Assembly: GCA_037179385.1 (NCBI GenBank) | Contig: CM074188.1 | Coordinates: 16,199,318-16,263,317 of the forward strand | DNA length: 64,000 nt | DNA from: Holothuria scabra | Lineage: Eukaryota > Echinodermata > Holothuroidea > Aspidochirotida > Holothuriidae | Direction: 5' to 3' | Shown: positions 51,401 to 61,920 of the stretch, piece by piece | How the letters are laid out: each line of letters starts with the position of its first letter | Numbering within the stretch: the stretch's first letter is position 1 | Translations under genes and position numbers: made by a program | Notes under the pieces: model-generated | The model's database searches: none | What the model saw: the letters and a program-made list of their open reading frames with translations, nothing else | What the model was told of the DNA's origin: nothing

Positions 51401-51460
51401 GACTAGGTGAATTTGAAATTTTGTGACCCATGTCCACTTTTGCTTGGAACTGCCCAGCTG
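48410..51460. mobile_element. 3.05-kb TIR element with repeated GTTATACCGTGACA motif
   Basis: The left end CAGCTGGGCAGTTCCAAG is the exact reverse complement of the right end CTTGGAACTGCCCAGCTG. Inside, the 14-bp motif GTTATACCGTGACA or a one-base variant occurs at 48429, 48608, 48805, 48819 and 49035 near the left end, and at 50884 (reversed), 50903 (reversed), 50917 and 51083 near the right end. The pair at 50903-50930 forms a near-perfect palindrome. Subterminal repeats of this kind are typically transposase-binding sites in TIR transposons. No long frame is present, so it is non-autonomous. I could not see a clear target duplication, and the superfamily is undetermined. Confidence 0.85.
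49080..50880. other. Interior of the TIR element, no gene seen
   Basis: About 1.8 kb of AT-rich sequence between the two motif clusters. Open stretches are short and show no family resemblance. Confidence 0.5.
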
Positions 51461-52254
51461 TCCATATTTGCCAACATTTGAAATTGGCATATCTGTAGGG
51501 GCCCACTGTGTAGTAGCTTTTCTTACTCACATGGGTACAACTGAGCCCAGGGGTGCATGGAAGGGGTTTGTCTCCCTCCCACAGTGTGAAAATTTGTATT
51601 TTTGACGTGCATCTATAAGCCTAATTTTTTGCAGTATTTTGTATGCAAAAGTAGGCAAAATCTATCAACTTCTTGAGTTTTTGTGAACTGTTTTGGGGGT
51701 TAATTGTGCAGAATATGCATGTTCAAAGAACATGATAATAACTTAAATCATGCAGAGGTGTTGGGGGATATTGACTTTTTTTCCTTAGGTAATCAAATAA
51801 AAGTAGCAATCATTTGATAATGACAATAATGTTTGTGAAACATGTTTCATGTAAGCCTTGAGTTTCCCCTACTCTGAGTGGACATAGAGCATTGAACTCT
51901 AGCTGTCATTGAAAAAGTGTAGACAAAAATGGTGACAGAATGCTTTTGCTTTCTTTACTTTAGGATTATAGTGTAAGGTAAAGTTAGAAATTTGCAACTG
52001 AAAGAATACAGTTAAAAGGAGACCACAAAAATTAAAAAAGAAAAAATACAGAGAATATAGGCTACAGTATTATTACATTTTTTCATAAGGAATTATGGTC
52101 ACATTTTAGTTCTTTATATCATATAGTCTCATGTTAAAAATTATTGCTTAAATACTGCACAGTACAGTAATATATACTGTATATCACCCAACTCTATCAT
52201 ACAGTACAGTACTTTGGGAATAATGTCTATAGTTCTCTCTCAGTAGTCCTCCTT

Positions 52255-52380
52255 CTCAATAGTCCTCAGTCTCATTGGTCCCCCATCTCATTGGTCCCCC
52301 ATTAGACGGGGGACTAATGAGACGAATTATGCTAAATGAGGGACCAATGAGATCGGGAACCAATGAGACAGGGGACTGTA
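52255..52380. mobile_element. Foldback (MITE-like) repeat with CCAAT boxes
   Basis: The left arm has two units of TCTCATTGGTCCCCCAT and the right arm has their reverse complements (GGACCAATGAGAT and GGAACCAATGAGAC). The segment can therefore fold into a hairpin about 60 bp long. Each arm carries two ATTGG/CCAAT boxes. It lies about 110 bp before the exon 2 acceptor of MTHFS. Its exact limits are uncertain. Confidence 0.8.
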
Positions 52381-52489
52381 GAGCGGACCCTCTGTAGCCA
52401 GTGGAAATCTCAAATTCTCAAAACAGTTAAGTAGCCAAACTTCAAGAAGACTACGTAAATGTATTTGCTATATTCTTTGATTCATGTAG

Positions 52490-52748
52490 CTTTTGCATCA
52501 CCCAGTCTATCAAAAAAGTAAAAGGGTATCAGTTTTTCTCTCAATGCCACAAGAAGAAGTCAATACAGAAGGAATCTTAAGACATATGTTTACCAATGGA
52601 AAGACATGCTTTGTGCCGCAGTACATTGGGATGAAAATGGAAATGCTCATGCTGCATTCTATGGAAGATTATGAGTCTTTGCCTGTTACAAAATGGAACA
52701 TAAAACAACCTGCTGAAGGCGATGACAGAGAGGAAGCTCTATCATCAG
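52490..52748 (+). CDS. MTHFS: MTHFS exon 2 (residues 40 to first base of 126)
   Basis: The acceptor ...TTCATGTAG| gives phase 0 and continues directly into HHPVYQKSKR, the family's conserved YQKSKR stretch, followed by VSVFLSM. Later come FVPQYIG, KWNIKQP and REEALSS, matching the W-N-I-x-Q-P and EEALS blocks typical of eukaryotic MTHFS. The donor is TCATCAG|GTACTC, leaving phase 1. Reading past this donor runs into unrelated codons and a stop at 52,796-52,798. Confidence 0.95.
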
Positions 52749-53602
52749 GTACTCGATCTAATTTTGTTTATTTGCAGCTGAGTTCATTCTCATCATAGTT
52801 CTCGACTTGAACCAATTGGCCTACTGTAGGTTGGAAACTGGACTAAAACTCTATCTAACTACAGTAACTAACTAACTCATCATAGTTCTTTGTAGACAGC
52901 TTAACACTTACAGTGTACATGATCACTTGACACAGCAGTCAAGTTGTTTTTAGACTCCAAATTTTCCCAAAGTATAAGTCAATTAATTTATCAAATTTGA
53001 CATCTTTACAGAGTAGTGCCCATCAATTGCCATCCAAATGCAGTTTATTCTACATTTCGTACATAATATTTGGTAATAATCTTCAACTTCTATTGGTCTA
53101 TTTTTGTCAGGTAACCATGTATTATCCAGAGATGAACTCACTTTGGGCTATTCCATTTTACACTTTGTTTTGCTTTTTTAATGTGGTCATATACTAAACA
53201 ACATTGTATTCCTTTTTCTGTCCTTAAAAGGGCAAGAGCAGTCCATCCACCCTTATTTTGAAGCAACAGCTGAAGCTCACAGTATTTGTTCTTATTTCTC
53301 TTCAACATATCTTCATTACATCTCAGGACTTCATTATTGCATATTCCTGAGAGGAACTGAGCAGTAAAGTTTATTTTCACATTTGAGGAGAAGAAAAGTT
53401 TGTCACATGACTCTCACAAGCCAGTCATGAAAGAGTACAGTGAACTACAATAATTCAAGTCGGGATGACTGCCTTTCCCCTTTAAATCAAAATATTGCTG
53501 TGTATGAGTGAACTAGGTCAATCAACAAAAGACTGTGAATTATCCTGTGTTCATATTGTTCTTTAATCTCAAATAAATGGCCTCATATCTCTGGCTCTAC
53601 AG
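52749..53602 (+). other. MTHFS intron 2, nothing else seen
   Basis: It starts GTACTC and ends CTCTACAG. Short open stretches on both strands show no recognisable product. Confidence 0.7.
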
Positions 53603-53835
53603 GTGGACTTGACCTCATCATCATGCCAGGCCTTGGTTTTACCAAAGAAGGAGATCGTCTGGGAAGGGGTAAGGGCTACTATGACAAATATTTACAGAGA
53701 TGTGCTGAACATCCAAGTGGCATGCCAGCGACTATTGCCATAGCATTCAAAGAACAAATTGCAAAAAGTTTGCCTGTGACAGAAGATGACCAGAGGGTTG
53801 ATGAAGTGTTATATGGCTATAAGGATGGCAGCTAG
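53603..53835 (+). CDS. MTHFS: MTHFS exon 3 (residues 126-202, stop)
   Basis: The acceptor CTCTACAG| in phase 1 restores the conserved GGLDLI start. It continues through MPGLGF (133-138) and the hallmark [12 protein letters not shown] (145-156), the glycine-rich, basic phosphate/ATP-binding loop of the 5-FTHF cyclo-ligase family. The end has AFKEQI and the conserved VDEVLY near the C-terminus. The stop codon is TAG at 53833-53835. Confidence 0.97.
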
Positions 53836-53977
53836 GTGATATTATCACATGCTGATTTGTTTGTACTATGTACAGTAAACATGTACCTTTCTGTGCACTT
53901 AAAAAAAAGGAGGTTTGATTATGTCCTAAAATAATCTTCATACAGTACTAAATAATTGCCATAAAAATTTTCCTTAA

Positions 53978-56764
53978 ATAGCCAGTGAAATGACCTCATG
54001 ACAATGATTTGAGGTCATTTTCTGACACTACTGTATCTATCAACAAAAATAGCATAAATTTGTTTTGAAAATTTCCACCCCATGAAAGAGAAATCTTCAA
54101 GTAAAATGGTACCCCTTCCAGCACAACAGCTCAAAAATGTAGAAGTGCATTGACCCAAGAACGATATCATCACAGATACCCAACTTCACAGTGTATGTAT
54201 TATAGTGGTATGTTTAAGTATTAACATTTGGCTCACAGATAGTATAGCATGAGCCCAGCACTGGCCAAATAATTTCTGAATTATATGGGAAAAATTTCAC
54301 AGTATAAAGCCAAAAATATATCTATCAAACTTTGTAATTCTTGCTCCCAATTCCTCAAAAGAGGGGTTTTGTCGTTACTTGCTCAAGCTGTCCCATTCAT
54401 GTTAGGCCAGAGAAGTAATACTGTACCTCCAAGGTAGTACTTCCATGGTGAGGCCATATCCGTTTGAGTTTGTGGTCGTGGCAATCTAGTCGATCTATGA
54501 CTAGAGAGCAATTCAATGCAACCAGAAAAAGAAAACATTTTAACTTGTGTTAAATCAGATTGTTGAATAAGAACACTGATATCTCACCCAGATTCCTTTG
54601 AAAGACTTCCCTTCCAAGTAAATTTTTCACAGACATTAAAGTGGGCATGACACGGCCACAAAAACTTTTGTGTATTGCAAGATTCGATACAGTATTTCAC
54701 AAAAATCATCTCACACCTCATTAAAAACCTGTACAGTTCGGCATAAATGATATTTGAACGAAAATGTTCAAAATCCAATTTCGAAAAATGCTGCAACAGG
54801 TCACCTGACTTTTATGACGCAATTGTCAGCACAAACCCCGCCCTATTTAAGAACTTGCATCTATATGTGGAACTAATGTAACCCTCGGTAAAGTTATCTT
54901 ATCTTAACAACTTCATGAAAATGATTGCATCACAACACTCGTCCAACATACAGAGTGAAAGGTCGGCGCCATGGTGGGGATCGGAGCAAACCATTGGCCA
55001 ATGTGTTCGTGTGCATATGCACGCGTGTGAAAACAGTGGCATATGTGGCATATGTGAGGTCACCAGTGGTAAAATGGCGAAAACTTCGAAAAATTGCATC
55101 TAAATACGATATCTTCTGATAGGAGTGACCGATACTCTTCATATTTGGTATATGGATTTGTCATGTTGAGAAATAGAAGCCTCTTGTTTCAGTAGAGGTC
55201 AAAGGTCATTTGAGGTCACCATTGGCAAAATTGCGAAAACTTCGAAAATGGCTTGTAAACACGATATCTTCAGAAAGGAGTGACCGACACTTTTCATACT
55301 TGGTATATAGATTTGTCATGTTGAGAGAAAGAAGCCTATTGTTTTTGGTAGAGGTCAAAGGTCATTTGAGGTCACCAGCGGTAAAATTGTGAAAACTTTG
55401 AAAATGGCTTCTAAACAGGATATCTTCAGATAGGAGTGACAGATACCCTTCATACTTGGCATATAGATTTGTCATGATGAGAGAAAGAACCCTAATGTTT
55501 TTGGTAGAGGTCAAAGGTCATTTGAATTCACCAGCGATAACATTGGGAAAATTTTGACTGCACTTTTGCATTCAAAACTGGCTTGCAAACTCAGTATTCC
55601 AAGATAGGAGTGACCGATACTTTTCATATTTGAGATATTGATTTGTCATGTTGAGAGAAAGAACCCTATTGTTTTTGGCCAAGTTCAAATGTCATTTGAG
55701 CTCACCAGAGGTTTAACCACAAAAGCTCTCAAATGGCTTGTTAACACCTTAAGAACCTTCTTGTTTTTTGATACAGACCAGAGGTCATGTCAGGTGTGGT
55801 TGTGAGAGAATCACAGAGCCCTTTTGGTTGAGGTCAATGGTCATCTGGGGTAACTGGGGGTCAGTGTTGTTGGGATTTGCAGGTTATCAACATGATATAA
55901 GTGTATTTTGATCTTTGTTACATGAATCCTTGACATTCTGTGTCTAAATTGTAAAGAAAAATCTATCAAACACTGTCAATTTGAAAGAGGGTAAGGTATT
56001 TCATGGCAAGGAATCACTAAGCCTTTTGGCTTTCTGGTCTTTGAACCATGTCAAATTCCAGCATCAGCACATGCATCAGTAAAAACATATGTAGAACTTA
56101 TTGGCAGTATGGTCACAAAATTGTAAGCCACTTTATATGGGCCTGTGTATTGATAGAACTCCCTTTAAAGTATGCTCTATTGAAAACAAAAACAAAAATA
56201 CCACTGCTTCCTCCCCAATAAAATGATAGTCACATAGCACTGGAGGACGAATAGATGCAATTACATCCCCTAGAGGCCTGATGAATTTTTCTGTGTGTAT
56301 AACCTCTTACCAGGGAACTTCCAAACACTTGTATGAGAGGTACAGTATGCCAAACAATCCTCTCAGCTTGTTGGCTCAAGAAAGATTGGGAAGACACAAT
56401 TAATTCTATATGTTGAACAGGGGTAGGAGTTGAACCGCTCTTTCCGCCTCCCCCCCCCCCTTTTTCACACGTTGCGTGATGAAAACATAGGTAGGTTTTA
56501 TAGAGACAACCTGTTGATTTAATCAATCATTTTAGGCCATCTATACATGTATGCAAGATTCTGTAGTGAAGTTGGGTACCTGTGATGATGTCATTCTTGG
56601 GTCAATGCACTTTTACATTTTTTTAGCTGTTGGAAAGGGTACCATTTCACTTGAAAATTTCTCTTATGGTGGTGGAATTTTTTTTAAATAAAGGCTATTT
56701 TTGTTGATAGATGGTGTCAGAGAATGACCCCAAGTCGATGCTATTAAGTCATTTCATTGGCTCT
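53978..56764. mobile_element. TTAA-flanked element with about 220-bp inverted arms
   Basis: The left 220 bp (from ATAGCCAGTGAAATGACC) reappear inverted at 56,540-56,764 (from AGAGCCAATGAAATGACT). Shared internal phrases include ATCTATCAACAAAAATAG, ATGGTACCC and GTGCATTGACCCAAGAA. TTAA stands directly outside both ends (53974-53977 and 56765-56768). The 2.8-kb body has no coding frame that I recognise. TTAA duplication fits Kolobok or piggyBac-type insertion; the termini do not let me choose. It could instead be two copies of one dispersed repeat in opposite orientation, although the matching TTAA ends argue for a single element. Confidence 0.75.
55056..55740 (+). repeat. 156-bp tandem repeat with DR1 (AGGTCAAAGGTCA) motifs
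   Basis: Four to five copies share GCGAAAACTTCGAAAATGGC, ACGATATCTTCAGA, GGAGTGACCGA, TTGTCATGTTGAGAGAAAGA and GAGGTCAAAGGTCATTTGAG. Start-to-start spacing of the last phrase is 156 bp twice (55195, 55351, 55507), then about 174 bp for a diverged copy at 55,681. Perfect AGGTCA-A-AGGTCA direct repeats lie at 55196-55208, 55352-55364 and 55508-55520. Further decayed copies trail to about 55,860. Confidence 0.88.
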
Positions 56765-57052
56765 TTAAATTTTTGTATTTATTCCATTTAAGGAGTGACA
56801 AAAAAAAATCTAAAGAATTCTAGTTGTGCTACTTAAATGTCTGTAACCTTTACAGTAATACAGTACCAACAGGGAATGTGCTCATAGTTAATGCCTGATC
56901 ACTGTGTTTCTCATTTTAAATTCATTCAAATATTTTACCAGTGTAAATGTTACAAACAAAAAGTAAAAAGAGGTATTATAGGTAAAGATATACCATGTGG
57001 TGTTGTGGCCCTTTTTGGTTTGATGAAAGAGAAACCTATGCATTCACGATGG

Positions 57053-57097
57053 CGTGTGTGTATGTATGTGTGTGTGTGTGTATGTGTGTGTGTTTGT
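57053..57097 (+). repeat. TG microsatellite
   Basis: An imperfect (TG)n run with a few TATG interruptions. Confidence 0.9.
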
Positions 57098-57099
57098 GA

Positions 57100-57440
57100 C
57101 ACTTTGCTCGTTAACACAATATCTCAAGATAGGAATGTCTGACGGTTTCCAAACTTGGTACATAGATGCACCATATTGAGAGAAAGAACTCTATTGTTAT
57201 TGCAGAGGTCAAAGGTCATTTGGGGTCACTGGGGGTGAAAGTCTGAAAATCTCGTTAGCACGATGTTTCAAAATAGGAAGCATAGGTAGATATCATATTT
57301 GGTATGTTGATGTGCTATAGTCAGGAGATCGTCCCTATTGTTTTTTGTGGAGGTCAAATATTTGGCCATCTGGGGTCCCTGGGGATCAAGTCTGAAAATC
57401 TTGTTAAAGGGATATCTCAAGATGTCTATTTATCTATCTG
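57100..57440 (+). repeat. Second block of the DR1-bearing tandem repeat (diverged)
   Basis: About two copies related to the 55-kb array, with AACACAATATCTCAAGATAGG, ATTGAGAGAAAGAAC and GAGGTCAAAGGTCATTTGGG. One perfect AGGTCAAAGGTCA is at 57206-57218. It lies outside the TTAA-flanked element. Confidence 0.75.
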
Positions 57441-58355
57441 TATTGCTTTTGTTGAGGTCTAAAGGGCATTTGGAATAACAAAATCATTTTTTGAACATGC
57501 TATAGTACAACATTTGAGTGAGAAGATAATGGTGCATGATGGCAAATTTGAAATAGTACATTTATGTATCATCGGAACCTCAATCCCTTTTTGCATTCTG
57601 GTTTGATATTTCCATTTTTGCAACTTTGAGAGCAGCAGAAAAGGGTAAAGGAATCTTAGGAAGATTTAAATCACAATAGTAACTGTTTAAACTGATCTAA
57701 ATTATTGATAACATGCATTACTGTATCTTTTATGGCATGCAATTGCAGTGTTTGTTGCAGAAAGTAAGACCCTAATACCTCTTGGTTGAATGGACCATAT
57801 TTAGACTGACCCCTCCAATAACTCTTGTCAACCATGACCTACGTACCACTGCAAAGTTATTACACAAAAGTGATGCAACTTATCCATCTCTATTCTGTAA
57901 TCTTTAATTCGGAGTGTTGGAACATAATTAAATGGTATTACGTTGTCTTTATGCCAATAAATTACCATCACAAGCATCATTTTTTCCTTGTCATAAAGTG
58001 TCCTATCTGTTACCATGTTGTCTACTGTGCCACTGAAGTGAGTGCATCGTGTGAAACAAGATTTGGGAAAGCTTAAGTTTTGAAAGCAACACCTCTTCTC
58101 TGTCCTTCCTCAGATGGCTATTTTTCAGGAGTGGGGGAAAATAAAGAGGACATTTTACAATATTGGAACATTTAGGTGTGTGACCATAGTTACTATTGTT
58201 AACCTTTACTATCCCCTTGAAAAAAAAGTCATGGGTCAGCCACCTTTTTAAAGGGGTTGAGTATATGCCTCGTCTGCTTCTGTCTTTTTTCAGTTTACCA
58301 GTAGTTGTTAACTTGTTATCAAGAGGTAATGATTACCAGATGAATTTTCCGACTT
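57441..58355. other. Non-coding DNA, nothing recognised
   Basis: AT-rich sequence without an identifiable gene or repeat. Open stretches of about 60-80 codons on either strand show no domain. Confidence 0.5.
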
Positions 58356-58359
58356 AAAA

Positions 58360-58640
58360 TATTCTCCATTCTGGCCAACATATTGCGCAAGACTATGAAG
58401 TGAGGCTGAAGAGAAAGAACACCGAATTTTTGAAATCCTTTTAAATTTTATCGAAATTTTAGTGTGACTGTGTTTTCTGGTTTGTTTGTTTTTCAAGCAA
58501 ATTTTGAAAACATTTGGAAACGCTCAGGAGTTTCTGTGTACTTAAAATTACTAGATTTGTTAAGATAGAAATGGTCGCCCAAATTTTTCCAGGCCCTTTC
58601 AGAAATTCAAATCTTGCGGAAGTTTGTCCCCTGCACCCCT
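58360..58640 (+). repeat. Duplicated segment, copy 1
   Basis: It shares, in the same order, CAAGACTA..AAGTGAGGCTGA, GTGACTGTG, a TTTTTC-GAGCAAAT-type stretch and TTTTTCCAGG.CCTTTC.GAAATTC with a second copy at about 59,590-59,870. The two copies are diverged. They are probably members of one dispersed repeat family. Confidence 0.6.
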
Positions 58641-59339
58641 GCCTTGTACGCATTTGGTGTAGACTTTTCATATCACCCGGCCTGTAATTGCTATTATATC
58701 TGAAAATAAGGAACTTGGTTCTTCGAAATTGCTATTATTTGGTAGCGGATCTACGACGATACATCGTGATTAACAAAAGAAAAGACTAAATGACACATCT
58801 ATGAGGTGAAATTACAGCCTTGGGAAATTTTAAGGGGCCGCGCTGTGTGCGCCTCCTCTAAATCCGCTCTTACACTGTAATGCCTCATTGGTCTAATGAA
58901 TTACGCCAAGTAAAAATTTACTTTAACGTATTTGAGCGACATTAACTTTGAGGGGCGGTGTGAGCTGCAAATAAACAAAAGTAACCAGATCTTACAATCT
59001 GGTGGTATATTTGGCCCTAAAATTCCGCTGCGCGCCGCGCCATAACAGGGAAATATGGATTGTGGCGTTCCGCTTTAACTAGTTAGTCCTATAATATACA
59101 GTATGCCAGTGCGCCATCCAGTTCATGATCTTGGCAACTGATTTTCTTCTGTGCAAACCTCACACTATGGAGCTGTTATTTCAAATAACAGTTCCCTGCT
59201 CACACCAACCCGACAATTAAGTGCCATTTAAATGCGGCTGATGTGAATTTATTTTGGGGTTCCAAACTATAATTCGGGAACACTCCTATACCGCCCCCGG
59301 CGGTACCACTGTTTATATATCAGAACACTCATCCGTCTG

Positions 59340-59600
59340 CTCTTGTAATAATCTGGCAATTGAAAATTACCGCCCTGAACAGCTGAAACAAGTTGTGACT
59401 CCCCCCCCGATAGACTGCCAGATTATTGTACCATTTGTGGGAAAGTCTTATTCAAGACAACAAAGTGAGACCCTCGTAATCAGTAATCTAGCAATTGAAA
59501 ATAACCGTGCTTACACTCGTTGTGACTTCCCCCCCCCCCCCCCCCCCGATAGACTGCCAAATTATTGTGCCATTTGTGGGAAAGTCTAATTCAAGACTAC
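59340..59600 (+). repeat. Tandem duplication of about 127 bp with C-runs
   Basis: Two copies share TAGCAATTGAAAAT, GTTGTGACT, a run of C, GATAGACTGCCA, ATTATTGT.CCATTTGTGGG and AAAGTCT.ATTCAAGAC, with starts near 59,346 and 59,490. Confidence 0.75.
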
Positions 59601-59875
59601 AAAGTGAGGCTGAGAAGAAATCGTTTTTTCCTTCAAAATTCCAAACGATTCTAATGCGAAGCGTCGCTTTGTAATCCTTATGTTTTGAATTTTTAAGCGT
59701 AACCGCAGTGACTGTGACTTGTTCACCTTTCTTTTTTCACTTTTCGAGCAAATGTTTGAAATCACCACACTAAGGAGCTTTCTGTTAAATACACATACCA
59801 CATTTGTTGAGACAGCAATAGTTGGTCGATTTTTTTTTTCAGGTCCTTCGGAAATTCGGGTCTTACCTTTTTATT
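59590..59875 (+). repeat. Duplicated segment, copy 2
   Basis: Counterpart of 58360-58640. It follows directly on the 127-bp tandem duplication. Confidence 0.6.
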
Positions 59876-61610
59876 TGAGCAAACACAAAAATTATTTTTT
59901 CTTTTTTTTTTTTTTTTGCAAAGAATTCAAATCACAGTCATCGTTGTATTAATACCAAATCTGAAGGGAAATGCAAACCAGTTAGTTCTATAACAGTGCA
60001 TGTGGGATTTATGACCGGCGGTAAATGTAGGACAGGGGACAGGACGCATCCACCCTCATTATTTGAGAAATATTCCATAGACCATGGGCTCCCTTATAGA
60101 AAAATCTAGGTAACAAAACGTAGGATTGATCAAATAAGTGGGATTTCTTTTACAGATACGTCCCGGCAGAAATGAATTTTCCTAGGAGGAAATCTGAAAT
60201 GATTGGGTTTTTTGAAGAAAATGCCGTGTCTCAAGGTCTGTACCTGCCCGTGCTGTGAGGGTTGTGTGGTTAAATATGCATGTTTTATCCTACGACTTGA
60301 GGCGTCCTTGAACGGTCGAATGAACAGGAATTTGCTAAGGGGATAAAAAAAAATGTTGAAGTGTAGAACAATCATAGTTTGGCATGAAGCGGCGAGAAAA
60401 TGTTGGCCAAAATGCAGTCAAATTGCTAAATATAACGCTTTCCAGTTCGTGTAAGGTTCATGTAATCATTTTCTTTTGAAATCTTATCGTCCAGAAACTT
60501 TCCATGGTTCTCTTAATGCAGTGATTTATCTTCAATATATGTTCAACTTTCTTACCTAATTCAAGCAGTTCACTTCCCACTTCTTATTTGCGGACGTTCA
60601 TACCTCTAACTTTGATTTTTCACAGAGTAATTCATTTGAATTTGAGGTACCCTCCTCACTTCCAGTATCAAGAAGTCGCCGTCCTTACAAATTTGTCACT
60701 GCCATGTGGAGGTGATGGGTAACTCACAAGCGCCCTCTACCGTTGCCATGAGCGAGTAGCTTTGCATTCAGTTACTGAGCATTCCCAGTAGATGTCCTAC
60801 CACGACTTTGCATTGACGCAATAGATTTTTATGACAAAGAGACCTTCACCTTGTCTACATCCAAAAACACGCTCTTGACATATCACCAACGCATGTTGAA
60901 GTCAAGATCATTTCTTAATGTTACGGCAAAATAACTCCAAAATAATCTAAATCAATATAATTACTATTATTTTTGCACTTAAAGTAATCGAAAACTTTCC
61001 TATGACCGTGCAATGTCTCCTTGGCACAATTATGCACCGGACGCCAGGCTTAACATTATAATATTTTTAGACTTATTTGTTGATATTTCATCATTGTATG
61101 AAAATTGTTGCTTCTCTATCTTTTGGGTATGCTTCCGGCAAAGGAACGGTCGGTTTGTTTGCTAAGGATAGAAACTGTCAAACTTACCATATGGTTTAGT
61201 GATATGTACCTCTCGCTGCGCATCCGCTGAAAACGAGAAAGGGAAACAGCGACACACTAAAATTGATTGCTTCTTCTTCCTTTTGTGGACAATAAATGTA
61301 TCGAAGGAAGTGATCAAAGCGCCGAGGAGACCCGGCAATTTGCATTCAAGAGAGTTATGGCTAAAATAGTGACAAAATATTATCAGCCAAGGTATGTTAA
61401 AATTTTTCTCTCCCTTGACGACCGATTTGATCGAGGATACGCATAAAGCTCTTAAGCAGAAACCGATTACCGGTTTCAACGCCTAATGACCGGATTATAT
61501 AATGACCACATGGAATACCTAGCCTACAATATGGCTCATGTCGACTCAAAAAGGAACAGCAGTGACGAGTTTGGGGTGAAAGAACTCAAGAAGACGATGC
61601 CTGTGTATTT
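59876..61610. other. Non-coding DNA, nothing recognised
   Basis: A T-run at about 59,896-59,918 and otherwise plain sequence. A 105-codon minus-strand open stretch (61162-61479) shows no domain, and no flanking exon pattern supports it. Confidence 0.5.
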
Positions 61611-61614
61611 AACC

Positions 61615-61887
61615 GGTGCTATGGCCCAGTGGATAACGTCGGTGGCATTTGAAGCGACTAGCTTAGCAACCGGAAGGTCTGGCCCAGACCTCCCGGTTGC
61701 TAGTGAGTTCGATTCCTGACAGGGGTCAAAGTAAGGTGGGTTTTTCATCCTAGAGCAATCTACGGTTTTCCCATCTGAATTGTCCTTTCAAAACATAATA
61801 AATTTGATCCAAATTGATGAATTGGTTGCCACCCGACCTGAAGTTGTAATTCATAAGCCAACGGCTTCTCCCACTTTTGTGGTAGCG

Positions 61888-61920
<33 letters not shown>
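61615..61920 (+). mobile_element. tRNA-derived SINE
   Basis: The head has an A-box-like TGGCCCAGTGG at 61622-61632 and a B box GTTCGATTCC at 61707-61716, the internal RNA polymerase III promoter of tRNA-type SINEs. The 85-bp spacing is wide for a tRNA because a 39-bp hairpin (61664-61702) lies between the boxes. A tRNA-unrelated body follows and the element ends in an ATC/ATT repeat tail (61889-61918). The tail type fits a LINE-mobilised SINE. Confidence 0.78.

Larger units (their letters stand above)
45881..53835 (+). other. MTHFS: MTHFS gene, 5-formyltetrahydrofolate cyclo-ligase (three exons)
   Basis: Coding exons 45881-45997, 52490-52748 and 53603-53835 join in phase to 202 codons, against about 203 residues in vertebrate MTHFS. 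The enzyme (EC 6.3.3.2) uses ATP to convert 5-formyltetrahydrofolate to 5,10-methenyltetrahydrofolate, normally in the cytosol, returning stored folate to one-carbon metabolism. Intron 1 is 6.5 kb and intron 2 is 854 bp; both have GT-AG ends. Intron 1 phase 0 and intron 2 phase 1 are internally consistent. No TATA box or canonical polyadenylation signal is visible within 130 bp of either end of the coding part: a hAT-like element stops just upstream and a TTAA-flanked element begins 138 bp downstream of the stop. Expression signals may therefore lie in or beyond transposon sequence. Confidence 0.95.

Noticed and set aside
54915..55142. Overlapping 60-70-codon frames around 55 kb on both strands
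   Set aside because: They overlap one another on both strands at the start of the 156-bp tandem repeat and look non-coding.
61162..61479. 105-codon minus-strand open frame as a gene
   Set aside because: No recognisable family, and no supporting exon structure nearby.
61622..61716. Functional tRNA gene
   Set aside because: A/B boxes are too far apart, no acceptor-stem pairing is evident, and a SINE tail follows.
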